Shown here in pieces: positions 18,329 through 25,584 of a stretch of DNA of 64,000 bases. The number at the start of each line of letters is the position of its first letter. Within the stretch, counting starts at the first letter, position 1. The translations under genes and the position numbers were made by a program. The DNA comes from Microvirga aerilata (GTDB taxonomy: Bacteria > Pseudomonadota > Alphaproteobacteria > Rhizobiales > Beijerinckiaceae), in contig NZ_JAEQMY010000016.1 in the NCBI RefSeq assembly GCF_016743775.1, positions 1 to 64,000 on the forward strand, read 5' to 3'. The notes under the pieces are model-generated. The model was given only the letters and a program-made list of their open reading frames with translations. It did not search any database and was not told the origin of the DNA.

Positions 18329-19654
18329 TCAATCGGCCGCGTCAATCCGGGCCATCTCGGCCCGGAAGGCTGCCGCGATCTGGCCCGCATCGCGCAGGAT
18401 CTTCTTGCGCTCCAGGCTTTCCACATTCCGGCCGCGCATGATCCAGCGGCCACCGACCATGACGTCTTGGACATCAGCCGGCATCGCGGAGAACACGAGG
18501 GTCGCGTAGATGTCGTAGACGGGCTGCATGCGCGGTGCGGAGAGATCGATCCGGATGAGGTCCGCCTGCTTGCCGGGCGCGAGCGAGCCGATGCGGCCAT
18601 CGAGACCCAGCACCTGCGCGCCCTCAAGGGTTGCCATGCGGATCACCTGGGCCGCCGGCATGGGCTTGCGGCTGTGCCCGAGCAGCTTCTGGAACATGGA
18701 GACAGGTCCGAACTGGCTGAACAGGTCGAGGGTGTTGCCGCTCATCGGCCCATCCGTGGCGATGCCCACCTTGATGCCTGCCGCGCGCATCGACTCGACG
18801 GGTGCGATGCCGCGTCCGGCCTTCGCGTTCGAGCGCGCATTATGGGCAACCCGCACATCCGCTCTCGCCATGCGCTCGATCTCGAAGAGGTCGATGTGCA
18901 GGCAATGGGCTGCGATCAGCCCAGGCAGCAGCAGGCCTGCCTTTTCGACGACGGCAACAGGACGCAGGCCGTGATTCTTGCGGCACCACTCCATTTCGCT
19001 GTCCATCTCGGCGAGATGGAGCTGCACCGGCACCCCAGGATGCGCCTCGGCCCAGCGCGCGACCCGGGCCATGACCTCGATGTCGGTGGAGTAAGGCGCA
19101 TGAGGCGCGATGGAGGCGAGGATCCGCTCGTGCCCGGAGAACTCGGCCACCAGCTCCTCGACGAGGGCAAAGCCCTCATCGATGGTCTTGTGATCCGGCG
19201 GGTCGAAGGTCGCCAGCGTCTGGCCGACCACGCCGCGCAGACCCGCCTGGTCCAGAGCCCGCCCGACCTCCGTCTCGTAGTAGTACATATCGGCAATCGT
19301 CGTGACGCCGGCCTCGATGGATTCGAGCGCGCCGAGCAGCGTGCCCACGCGGACCATCTCGGGCGTGACGAACTTGCGCTCCATGGGCAGCACATAGCGG
19401 AACAGCCGGTCGTCCACGTCCTCGCCGAGACCCCGGAACAAGGTCATCGCCAGATGGGCATGCGGATTGACCATGCCGGGCATGACCACGTCGCCCGCGA
19501 CGTCGATCACCTCCGCGCCTTCCACCTGCGGCGGCTCGCCCGAACCAAGGGCCTGGATCGTGCTGCCCTCGATGTGGACCCAACCATGCTCGATGACCGT
19601 CATGGTCTCGTCGATCGGGAGAAGGCAGGCGTTCCTGATGATCGTGGATGCCAT
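18329..19654 (-). CDS. TRZ/ATZ (MtaD/SAH-deaminase-like) amidohydrolase
   Basis: 441 residues from ATG 19654, which overlaps the ABC ATPase stop by one base (TGATG). Metal ligands: NPHAHLAMTLFRG (HxH), QLHLAEMD, IAAHCLHID and the Asp in GIATDGPMSGNTLD. These are the signatures of 5'-methylthioadenosine/S-adenosylhomocysteine deaminases and related aminohydrolases. The usual Asn-Pro-Ser-Ser-Asn motif is altered to HNARSNAKAGRGIAPV, so the substrate may differ from MtaD. Last gene of a five-gene operon with an ABC importer, so the enzyme probably deaminates the imported compound. Confidence 0.85.
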   Translation of the reverse strand: MASTIIRNACLLPIDETMTVIEHGWVHIEGSTIQALGSGEPPQVEGAEVIDVAGDVVMPGMVNPHAHLAMTLFRGLGEDVDDRLFRYVLPMERKFVTPEMVRVGTLLGALESIEAGVTTIADMYYYETEVGRALDQAGLRGVVGQTLATFDPPDHKTIDEGFALVEELVAEFSGHERILASIAPHAPYSTDIEVMARVARWAEAHPGVPVQLHLAEMDSEMEWCRKNHGLRPVAVVEKAGLLLPGLIAAHCLHIDLFEIERMARADVRVAHNARSNAKAGRGIAPVESMRAAGIKVGIATDGPMSGNTLDLFSQFGPVSMFQKLLGHSRKPMPAAQVIRMATLEGAQVLGLDGRIGSLAPGKQADLIRIDLSAPRMQPVYDIYATLVFSAMPADVQDVMVGGRWIMRGRNVESLERKKILRDAGQIAAAFRAEMARIDAAD

Positions 19655-20721
19655 CAGCGGGCCTCGTCGGGCATGAGGATGCTGCACTGCTCCGGCACCG
19701 GCACCAGCTTCACGCCGGTTCCCGGATCCAAAGGCGCCGTCAGGCTGCCATTGGCAACCAGATGCCCGGCGGCCGTCTCGCATTGATACTGATAGGCGCG
19801 ACCGAGATAGGTTCTCAGTCCCAGTTGCGCCGGGATACCCTCGGCTGCGGGATCGGTGGAAACCATCAGGCCATCGGCTCTCGTTGCAAGCAGGAACGTG
19901 TCCGGAATGGCTCCGAATGCGTTTTGCGAGAGGCGCAGCCGCATGCCCGCCGTTTCCGCCGTGACCGTCTCGCCTTCGCGGCCTACGACCGTGAACGGGA
20001 TGATGTTCTCGAATCCGACGAAGCTTGCCACGAAGGTGTTGGCCGGCTGCCTGTAGAGCACCTCCGGGCGGTCGAACTGCATGAGGCGGCCGGCATTCAT
20101 GATCGCGACGCGGTCCGAGATCGAGAACGCCTCCTCCTGGTCATGGGTCACGTAGACCGAGGTGGTGCCGTTTGCGCGCTGCAATTGGCGGATCTCGACG
20201 CGCATCTCGACCCTGAGCTTGGCATCGAGGTTGGACAGGGGCTCGTCGAACATCAGAAGCGGCGGCTCGATGACGAGCGCCCGCGCCAGCGCCACGCGCT
20301 GCTTCTGCCCACCCGAGAGCGCCCCAGGGGTGCGCTCCGCCAAGGGCGCAAGGCCGACGCGCTCCAGCATGGCAAGGGCACTCTTGCGCCGGTCGGACGC
20401 CCCAAGCCCCCGCTGCTTGAGGCCGAAGGCGACATTGTCGAGCACGGACAGGTGCGGGAACAGGGCATAGTTCTGGAAGACGAGGCCGATGTCGCGCTTA
20501 TGAGTGGGAAGGCGCGTCAGATCCCTTCCTCCAAGCTTGATCGATCCGCTGGTTGGCGACAGAAACCCGGCAATGAGGCGCAAGGTCGTGGTCTTGCCGC
20601 AGCCGCTGGCGCCAAGAAGGGAAACCAGTTCACCAGCCTGGACCGAGAGCGAAAGGTCTTCAAGAACCTTGGTGGTCCCGTAATGGGCCGAGACCGCATG
20701 GATATCGAGAGGCTGTGTCAC
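19654..20721 (-). CDS. ABC transporter ATPase, polyamine/2-aminoethylphosphonate (PotA-like) type
   Basis: 355 residues from a GTG start 6 nt after the permease stop. Walker A LLGASGCGKTTTLR, Q-loop LVFQNYALFPHLSV, signature LSGGQKQRVALARAL, Walker B LLMFDEPLSNLD, H-loop VTHDQEEA. A C-terminal TOBE-like domain follows from about residue 235 (VGFENIIPF onward). Energises the two permeases encoded upstream. The stop overlaps the start of the deaminase gene. Confidence 0.93.
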   Translation of the reverse strand: MTQPLDIHAVSAHYGTTKVLEDLSLSVQAGELVSLLGASGCGKTTTLRLIAGFLSPTSGSIKLGGRDLTRLPTHKRDIGLVFQNYALFPHLSVLDNVAFGLKQRGLGASDRRKSALAMLERVGLAPLAERTPGALSGGQKQRVALARALVIEPPLLMFDEPLSNLDAKLRVEMRVEIRQLQRANGTTSVYVTHDQEEAFSISDRVAIMNAGRLMQFDRPEVLYRQPANTFVASFVGFENIIPFTVVGREGETVTAETAGMRLRLSQNAFGAIPDTFLLATRADGLMVSTDPAAEGIPAQLGLRTYLGRAYQYQCETAAGHLVANGSLTAPLDPGTGVKLVPVPEQCSILMPDEAR

Positions 20722-20727
20722 AGGACG

Positions 20728-21516
20728 CTACTTCGCAAGAAAGGTGAGGCCGAGTGTTCGCTCCACCACGGCCATCACGGCCACGGTGAGGAACATCAGG
20801 AGCACGGAAACGGACGCGACGGTCGGATCGAAGAACTGCTCCACATGCGCCAGGATCTGAATCGGCAGGGTGCTGATTCCGGGACCCGTCAGGAAGAGCG
20901 ACACCGAGACGTCGTTGAGCGAGGTGATGAAGGCGAGGATGAAGGCTGCGATCACCCCTGCCCTCACATTCGGCATCACGATGGTGAAGAACGTCTTGAG
21001 CGGCGCGCTGCCCAGGCTGATCGCCGCCTCCTCGATGGAAAAGTCGAAGGAGGCGAGGCTCGCGCTGATCACCCGCACCACATAAGGCAGAACCAGAAGC
21101 GTGTGGCCGATCAGGAGGGCCGCGAAGATCGGCACCCCCGCCCCGACGGTGAGCGACTTCAGCAGGGCAAAGCCGAACACGATCTCGGGCACCAGGATCG
21201 GCAGCACGAAGAGCGTTCCGAGCCATTTCGGCAGCTCGACCCGGAAGCGGTTGAGCGCATAGGCCGCCGGAATGCCGATGATAAGGGCGATCAGCGTGCC
21301 CAGGAAGGCGATCTGAAGACTCGTCACGATGGTTCGCCGGAAGGCGCTGATCTCGAAGATGTTCTCGAACCATCGCAAGGAGAGACCCTGCGGCGGGAAG
21401 GTCAGATAGGTGGTGTCGCTGAGCGCGGCGCCTACGACGATGACGAGCGGCACCATCAGGAAGAAGTAGACCAGCGCCGCGACGGCGATGAGAAAGGGAT
21501 GAGGTCTGTCGGACAT
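20728..21516 (-). CDS. ABC transporter permease (PotC-like)
   Basis: 262 residues from ATG 21516, overlapping the other permease's stop as TGATG. Six hydrophobic helices; the BPD_transp_1 coupling loop is EEAAISLGSAPLKTFFTIVMP (EAA motif). The N-terminal helix is followed by a periplasmic loop with WFENIFE as in PotC-type proteins. Inner-membrane half of the importer. The longer open frame upstream is antisense and rejected. Confidence 0.92.
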   Translation of the reverse strand: MSDRPHPFLIAVAALVYFFLMVPLVIVVGAALSDTTYLTFPPQGLSLRWFENIFEISAFRRTIVTSLQIAFLGTLIALIIGIPAAYALNRFRVELPKWLGTLFVLPILVPEIVFGFALLKSLTVGAGVPIFAALLIGHTLLVLPYVVRVISASLASFDFSIEEAAISLGSAPLKTFFTIVMPNVRAGVIAAFILAFITSLNDVSVSLFLTGPGISTLPIQILAHVEQFFDPTVASVSVLLMFLTVAVMAVVERTLGLTFLAK

Positions 21517-22364
21517 CAGGTCGCCATGGGATTGATGCGGCGGGCGATATGGCTCATGGCGAGCACGATGGCGATGGTGATCACCGTCATGATGGCTGCG
21601 ATCGTCGAGGCGCCGACCCAGTCGAAGGACACCATGGCGCGCTGATGAAGCAGCGTTGCCAGCACGGTCTGGCGCTCGCCGCCAAGAAGCTGCGGCGTGG
21701 CATAAGCCGTGAAGCTGCCGGTGAAGACCAGCACCGCGCCGACGATCAGGCCCGGCACGGCAAGAGGCAGCAGCACCTGCCAGAAGGTGGCAATCGGCGA
21801 AGCGCCAAGGGACGAGGACGCCTGAAGCACATCGCGGGGAATGTTCTCCAGCACGCCGACCAGGGACAGGACCATGAGCGGCACGAAAAGATACACCATT
21901 CCGACGATAACCGCCCCTTGGGTGTAAAGCATCTCGAGCGGCTCGCTGGTGATGCCCAGACCCAGCAGCGTCTGGTTCAAGATGCCGTTGCGACCCAGGA
22001 TGATGAGCCACGCGAAGGCACGGACCACAACCCCCGTCAGCAGCGGGAACACGGCGGCGATGATCAGCAGGCTCTTCAGCTTGCCCGGCGCGCGCGACAC
22101 CACATAGGCGGTCATGAAGCCGAAGATCAGCGAGATGATCGTGGTGAGAGCAGCGATCTGGAGCGTCCTGAACAGGACGGTCGTACGAAAGCCGCTGTTG
22201 AAGTAGGAGATGTAAGGGGCAAACACCCCGCGCGGGTCCATGAAGGTGCCGGCGATCACCGCCCCGATAGGCACGAGCAGGAACCCGAGCACCGCGAGAG
22301 TGGCGGGTGCCGACAGCGCCCACCCGGTTGCGCCCTGCAGGCGCGGAAAGCGTCTCTTTGTCAT
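21516..22364 (-). CDS. ABC transporter permease (PotB-like)
   Basis: 282 residues from ATG 22364, 10 nt after the binding-protein stop. Six helices; coupling loop DVLQASSSLGASPIATFWQVLLP. Inner-membrane partner of the PotC-like permease; the pair is translationally coupled. The family handles polyamines, spermidine/putrescine or related small cations, but the neighbouring deaminase suggests a nitrogenous base or nucleoside-like substrate here. Confidence 0.92.
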   Translation of the reverse strand: MTKRRFPRLQGATGWALSAPATLAVLGFLLVPIGAVIAGTFMDPRGVFAPYISYFNSGFRTTVLFRTLQIAALTTIISLIFGFMTAYVVSRAPGKLKSLLIIAAVFPLLTGVVVRAFAWLIILGRNGILNQTLLGLGITSEPLEMLYTQGAVIVGMVYLFVPLMVLSLVGVLENIPRDVLQASSSLGASPIATFWQVLLPLAVPGLIVGAVLVFTGSFTAYATPQLLGGERQTVLATLLHQRAMVSFDWVGASTIAAIMTVITIAIVLAMSHIARRINPMAT

Positions 22365-22374
22365 TGTCGCAGGA

Positions 22375-23415
22375 TCAGCGTCCGAAGACCTCGCTCCACG
22401 CATCGAGCCAGTCGGTCTTGGCGGCATTGAGCTTTTCGTAGTCAATGCGCTTCAACGACGAGATCATTGTCTGGCCATAGGTCCAGCGGGCTGCCTCTTC
22501 CGGCTTCAACTGCACTGCGGTCGCAACCGGAGCATCGACGCCGCGCTCGGCCAGGGTCTGCTGGATCTTGGGATCGAGGATGAAGTTGATGAACTGATGC
22601 GCCAGTTCGGGATTGGCAGCGCCCTTGGCGATGTTGATGGTGTTGAGGGTGGCGTAGTCGCCCTCCTTCAGCTCCGCCCAACGGGCAGTCGGCACCGCCG
22701 CCTGGATCTGAGCCAGGGTGAAGTCCTGTGCCATGGCCACGGAGACCTCGCCGGTCGAGAACAGGTTCACGAGCTCGGAACCGGTGTTGTAGTTCTTCAC
22801 CACGTTGGGCTTGAGCTTCTCGATGGCCGCAAAAGCCGCCTTCTCGTTCTCATAGGGATCGACGCCCGCCTGATTGGCGGCGACCAGAACCGTCATCGGG
22901 CCGGCGGTGGTGGTGATGCCGGGCAACGAGACGCGGCGCTTGAGATCGTCCCGCCACAGGTCGTTCCAGGAGGTGATCGGGCTCTTCACCTTGGCGCTGT
23001 CGTAGATGATGCCGACGCGGCCGATGGTGTAGGCGGGGCCGAACTGGCCTTGAGGAGCGCGGGCGACCTCGTATATCCCGTTCAGGTTCGGGATCTTGGA
23101 GCGATCGACGGGCTGGAACAGTCCTTCGGCGATGCCGATCTGCGAATAGCTGTCTGTGAGGTAGACCACATCCACGCCGCCGCCGCCGCGGATCTTGATC
23201 TTGTTCAGGCGGTCGGCATTGTTGCCCGTTTCGAAGACGAGCTCGCAGCCGCACTGAGCACGGAACGGCTTGAGGACAATCTCTTCCAGCTTGTCGCCAT
23301 TGAATCCCCACCAGGAGATCGTGAGGGTCTTGTTCTGCGCCATGGTCGGGGCGGCGGACAGCGCCGTCACAACCAAGGCCATGCTCGCGATCGGATTGCG
23401 CCAACGCCCTAACAT
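22375..23415 (-). CDS. Periplasmic solute-binding protein of the PotD/Fbp-like class
   Basis: 346 residues from ATG 23415 with GGGAG about 9 nt upstream. Sec signal peptide with cleavage near TMA-Q (about residue 26). The mature start KTLTISWWGFNGDKLEEI and FSTGEVSVAMAQDFTLAQI are typical of extracellular solute-binding proteins family 1. FETGNNADRLNKIK and DVVYLTDSYSQIG line the usual ligand cleft. Promoter-proximal gene of the importer-deaminase operon. Substrate not readable. Confidence 0.9.
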   Translation of the reverse strand: MLGRWRNPIASMALVVTALSAAPTMAQNKTLTISWWGFNGDKLEEIVLKPFRAQCGCELVFETGNNADRLNKIKIRGGGGVDVVYLTDSYSQIGIAEGLFQPVDRSKIPNLNGIYEVARAPQGQFGPAYTIGRVGIIYDSAKVKSPITSWNDLWRDDLKRRVSLPGITTTAGPMTVLVAANQAGVDPYENEKAAFAAIEKLKPNVVKNYNTGSELVNLFSTGEVSVAMAQDFTLAQIQAAVPTARWAELKEGDYATLNTINIAKGAANPELAHQFINFILDPKIQQTLAERGVDAPVATAVQLKPEEAARWTYGQTMISSLKRIDYEKLNAAKTDWLDAWSEVFGR

Positions 23416-23628
23416 CTCAGGATCTCCCAGGTTTCAGTGTTTCAAGACCAAGGATACCGAAGCGGCATCCCCTTTGAAGGGCAATATTGGCACTGCGCCT
23501 TCCGACGAAGTCATTCGCTATAGGCATCAGGCATTAGCACAACCGCCGGCCCGGGAAAGCCCTGTTCCCCCGGGCTCCTGCCCACCTTATCGCCATTTTG
23601 CCCAAAATGCTTGCAATTCGGAATCGGT

Positions 23629-24315
23629 CTACTCGGCGGCCCAACCGCCTCCCGCCAAGCGCTTCAGACGTGGTGTCCTCAGGACGCCGACGACGCGGTC
23701 CAGCCATTGCAGATCCATGGCCGCGAGCGGCTTTTGCCATGCATCGGTCTGCAGCATCGCCGCGCCGATGACGACCGGCCTGATCCCGGATCGGGCGAGC
23801 AGCTCAAGTGCGGCGGTGATGGACCGGCCGCTGCTGATCACGTCGTCGATGAGCAGGACCCGCCTGTTTTCAAGCAGGGGCAGCATGCGCGGGTCGAGAT
23901 AGAGCCGTTTCGTCTGCTCCGGACTCGTGATGGATGTCATCGGCACGGAAAGCTCTTCCCGATACCAGAACTTCCGCGATGTCCCGAGGGGAACGTAGCG
24001 GCTGAGCCCGAGCCTCTTGGCCGTGCCGCTCGCCAGGGTAAGGCCGAGGGTCGGAAGGCCGACCACCACCTCCGGCTCGAAAGGACGGACCTTCTCTGCG
24101 AGGCTGGCGCTCAGCGCCTCTTCGACGGCAAAACCCGCCTGGTTGACGATGAGCGAAGCCAGGGCTTGCTCCCCGTCTGCCAGTTCCCTGATCGGAAGGC
24201 GCAGCTGGCGCCCATCCTCGAATTCCGCCGGGAAGAAGCCGCGATGCCCGTCAGCCGGCTGACGCTCGAAGGACAGGGGCGGATGGATCTCCTGCCAGAA
24301 ATCGTGGGGCTGCAT
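23629..24315 (-). CDS. Phosphoribosyltransferase
   Basis: 228 residues from ATG 24315. The PRPP-binding motif VLLIDDVISSGRS is at about residues 151-163, and FEPEVVVGLPTLGLTLA is the preceding type I PRTase strand. N-terminal part with SFERQPADGHRGFFPAEFEDG is not a standard Apt or Hpt sequence. Most similar in design to adenine/xanthine-type phosphoribosyltransferases. Placed upstream of the importer-deaminase operon on the same strand with a 213-bp gap, and so probably part of the same purine salvage function. The exact base is not known. Confidence 0.82.
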   Translation of the reverse strand: MQPHDFWQEIHPPLSFERQPADGHRGFFPAEFEDGRQLRLPIRELADGEQALASLIVNQAGFAVEEALSASLAEKVRPFEPEVVVGLPTLGLTLASGTAKRLGLSRYVPLGTSRKFWYREELSVPMTSITSPEQTKRLYLDPRMLPLLENRRVLLIDDVISSGRSITAALELLARSGIRPVVIGAAMLQTDAWQKPLAAMDLQWLDRVVGVLRTPRLKRLAGGGWAAE

Positions 24316-24413
24316 CGCACGTGTCTTTCATTCGGGTTCGCACAGGACGATTGTGACCTGTCCTCTGCCGCTGTATCGAACGATTCAGCCGGCATTTCCA
24401 GGACAGCAGAACG

Positions 24414-25583
24414 ATGCCCCTTCAGGACCTCATCCAGGCGGACCTATCATTCCTGCGCAGCCTCCGCCAGGATCTCCATGCGCATCCGGAGCTGGGCTTC
24501 GAGGAAGAGCGGACGAGCGGGATCGTCGCCTCTCTGCTGGAGGAGGCAGGACTTCGGGTGCATCGGGGGTTGGGCAGGACCGGCGTCGTCGGCACCCTGC
24601 AGGTGGGCAACGGTACGCGTACCATCGGCCTTCGTGCCGACATGGACGCCCTTGCCATGCCGGAGCAGGCCGAGCGCCCCTACAAGTCGACAATACCTGG
24701 AAAGATGCATGCCTGCGGCCATGACGGGCACACGACCCTGCTGCTTGGAGCGGCTCGCCATCTGGCGCGCACCCGCAACTTCTCAGGGACGGTGCACTTC
24801 ATCTTCCAGCCGGCGGAGGAAGGCCGCGGCGGCGCGAAGAAGATGGTGGAGGACGGGCTCTTCGCGCTCTATCCCTGCGACGCGGTCTACGGGCTGCACA
24901 ACATGCCGGGACTGGCGGTCGACGAGATGGCCGTCACCGCAGGTCCGCAGCTTGCCTCGTCCGATACCTGGTACGTGACCTTCAAGGGCGTGGGCACCCA
25001 CGGGGCGAAGCCTCATCTGGGCAAGGATCCGATCACCGCAAGCGGTTATTTCCTATCCGCCCTGCAAACCATCGTCGGACGCGTGGTCAATCCGCTGCAG
25101 CCTGCGGTGGTGAGCGCCTGCTCTGTTCAGGCAGGCGACCCGCAAGCCCTCAACGTCATTCCGGATCAGGTCGAGATCGGCGGCACGGCCCGTGCCTATT
25201 CCGCAGAAGTTCGCGATCAGCTCGAGATCGAGATCGGGCGGCTGGCGCGCGGCGTCGCCGCCATGTTCGGCATCGAAGCGGCTTACGAGTTCCGCCGTCG
25301 CATCCCGCCGGTGATCAACCATGCGGATGCGACGGCGCGCGCCTTCAAGGCCGCGCAGGCCGTGTGCGGCCCCAAGGTCGTGACCGATTTCGAGCCATCG
25401 ACCGCAGGCGACGATTTTGCCTTCTTCGGCGAAAAAGCCCCCGGAGCCTATGTGTGGCTCGGGAACGGTCCGGCCGTCGATGGAGCGCTCCACCACAACA
25501 CAGCCTATGACTTCAACGACGAGGCGATCCCGACAGGTGTCGCCTTCTGGGTCGCGCTGGTGGAGCAGGAACTCGCCGCCTAG
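24414..25583 (+). CDS. M20-family amidohydrolase (hippurate hydrolase-like)
   Basis: 389 residues. M20D peptidase/aminoacylase fold: LHAHPELGFEE, GLRADMDALAM, MHACGHDGHTTLLLGAA with the metal-binding Cys and His, FQPAEEGRGGA, and the C-terminal HNTAYDFNDEAI. Removes an N-acyl or amide group from amino acids or conjugates such as N-acetyl, hippurate or auxin-amide compounds. Divergent from the phosphoribosyltransferase with a 98-bp gap and convergent with the helicase, ending 1 nt from its stop. Confidence 0.92.
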   Translation: MPLQDLIQADLSFLRSLRQDLHAHPELGFEEERTSGIVASLLEEAGLRVHRGLGRTGVVGTLQVGNGTRTIGLRADMDALAMPEQAERPYKSTIPGKMHACGHDGHTTLLLGAARHLARTRNFSGTVHFIFQPAEEGRGGAKKMVEDGLFALYPCDAVYGLHNMPGLAVDEMAVTAGPQLASSDTWYVTFKGVGTHGAKPHLGKDPITASGYFLSALQTIVGRVVNPLQPAVVSACSVQAGDPQALNVIPDQVEIGGTARAYSAEVRDQLEIEIGRLARGVAAMFGIEAAYEFRRRIPPVINHADATARAFKAAQAVCGPKVVTDFEPSTAGDDFAFFGEKAPGAYVWLGNGPAVDGALHHNTAYDFNDEAIPTGVAFWVALVEQELAA

Positions 25584-25584
25584 G

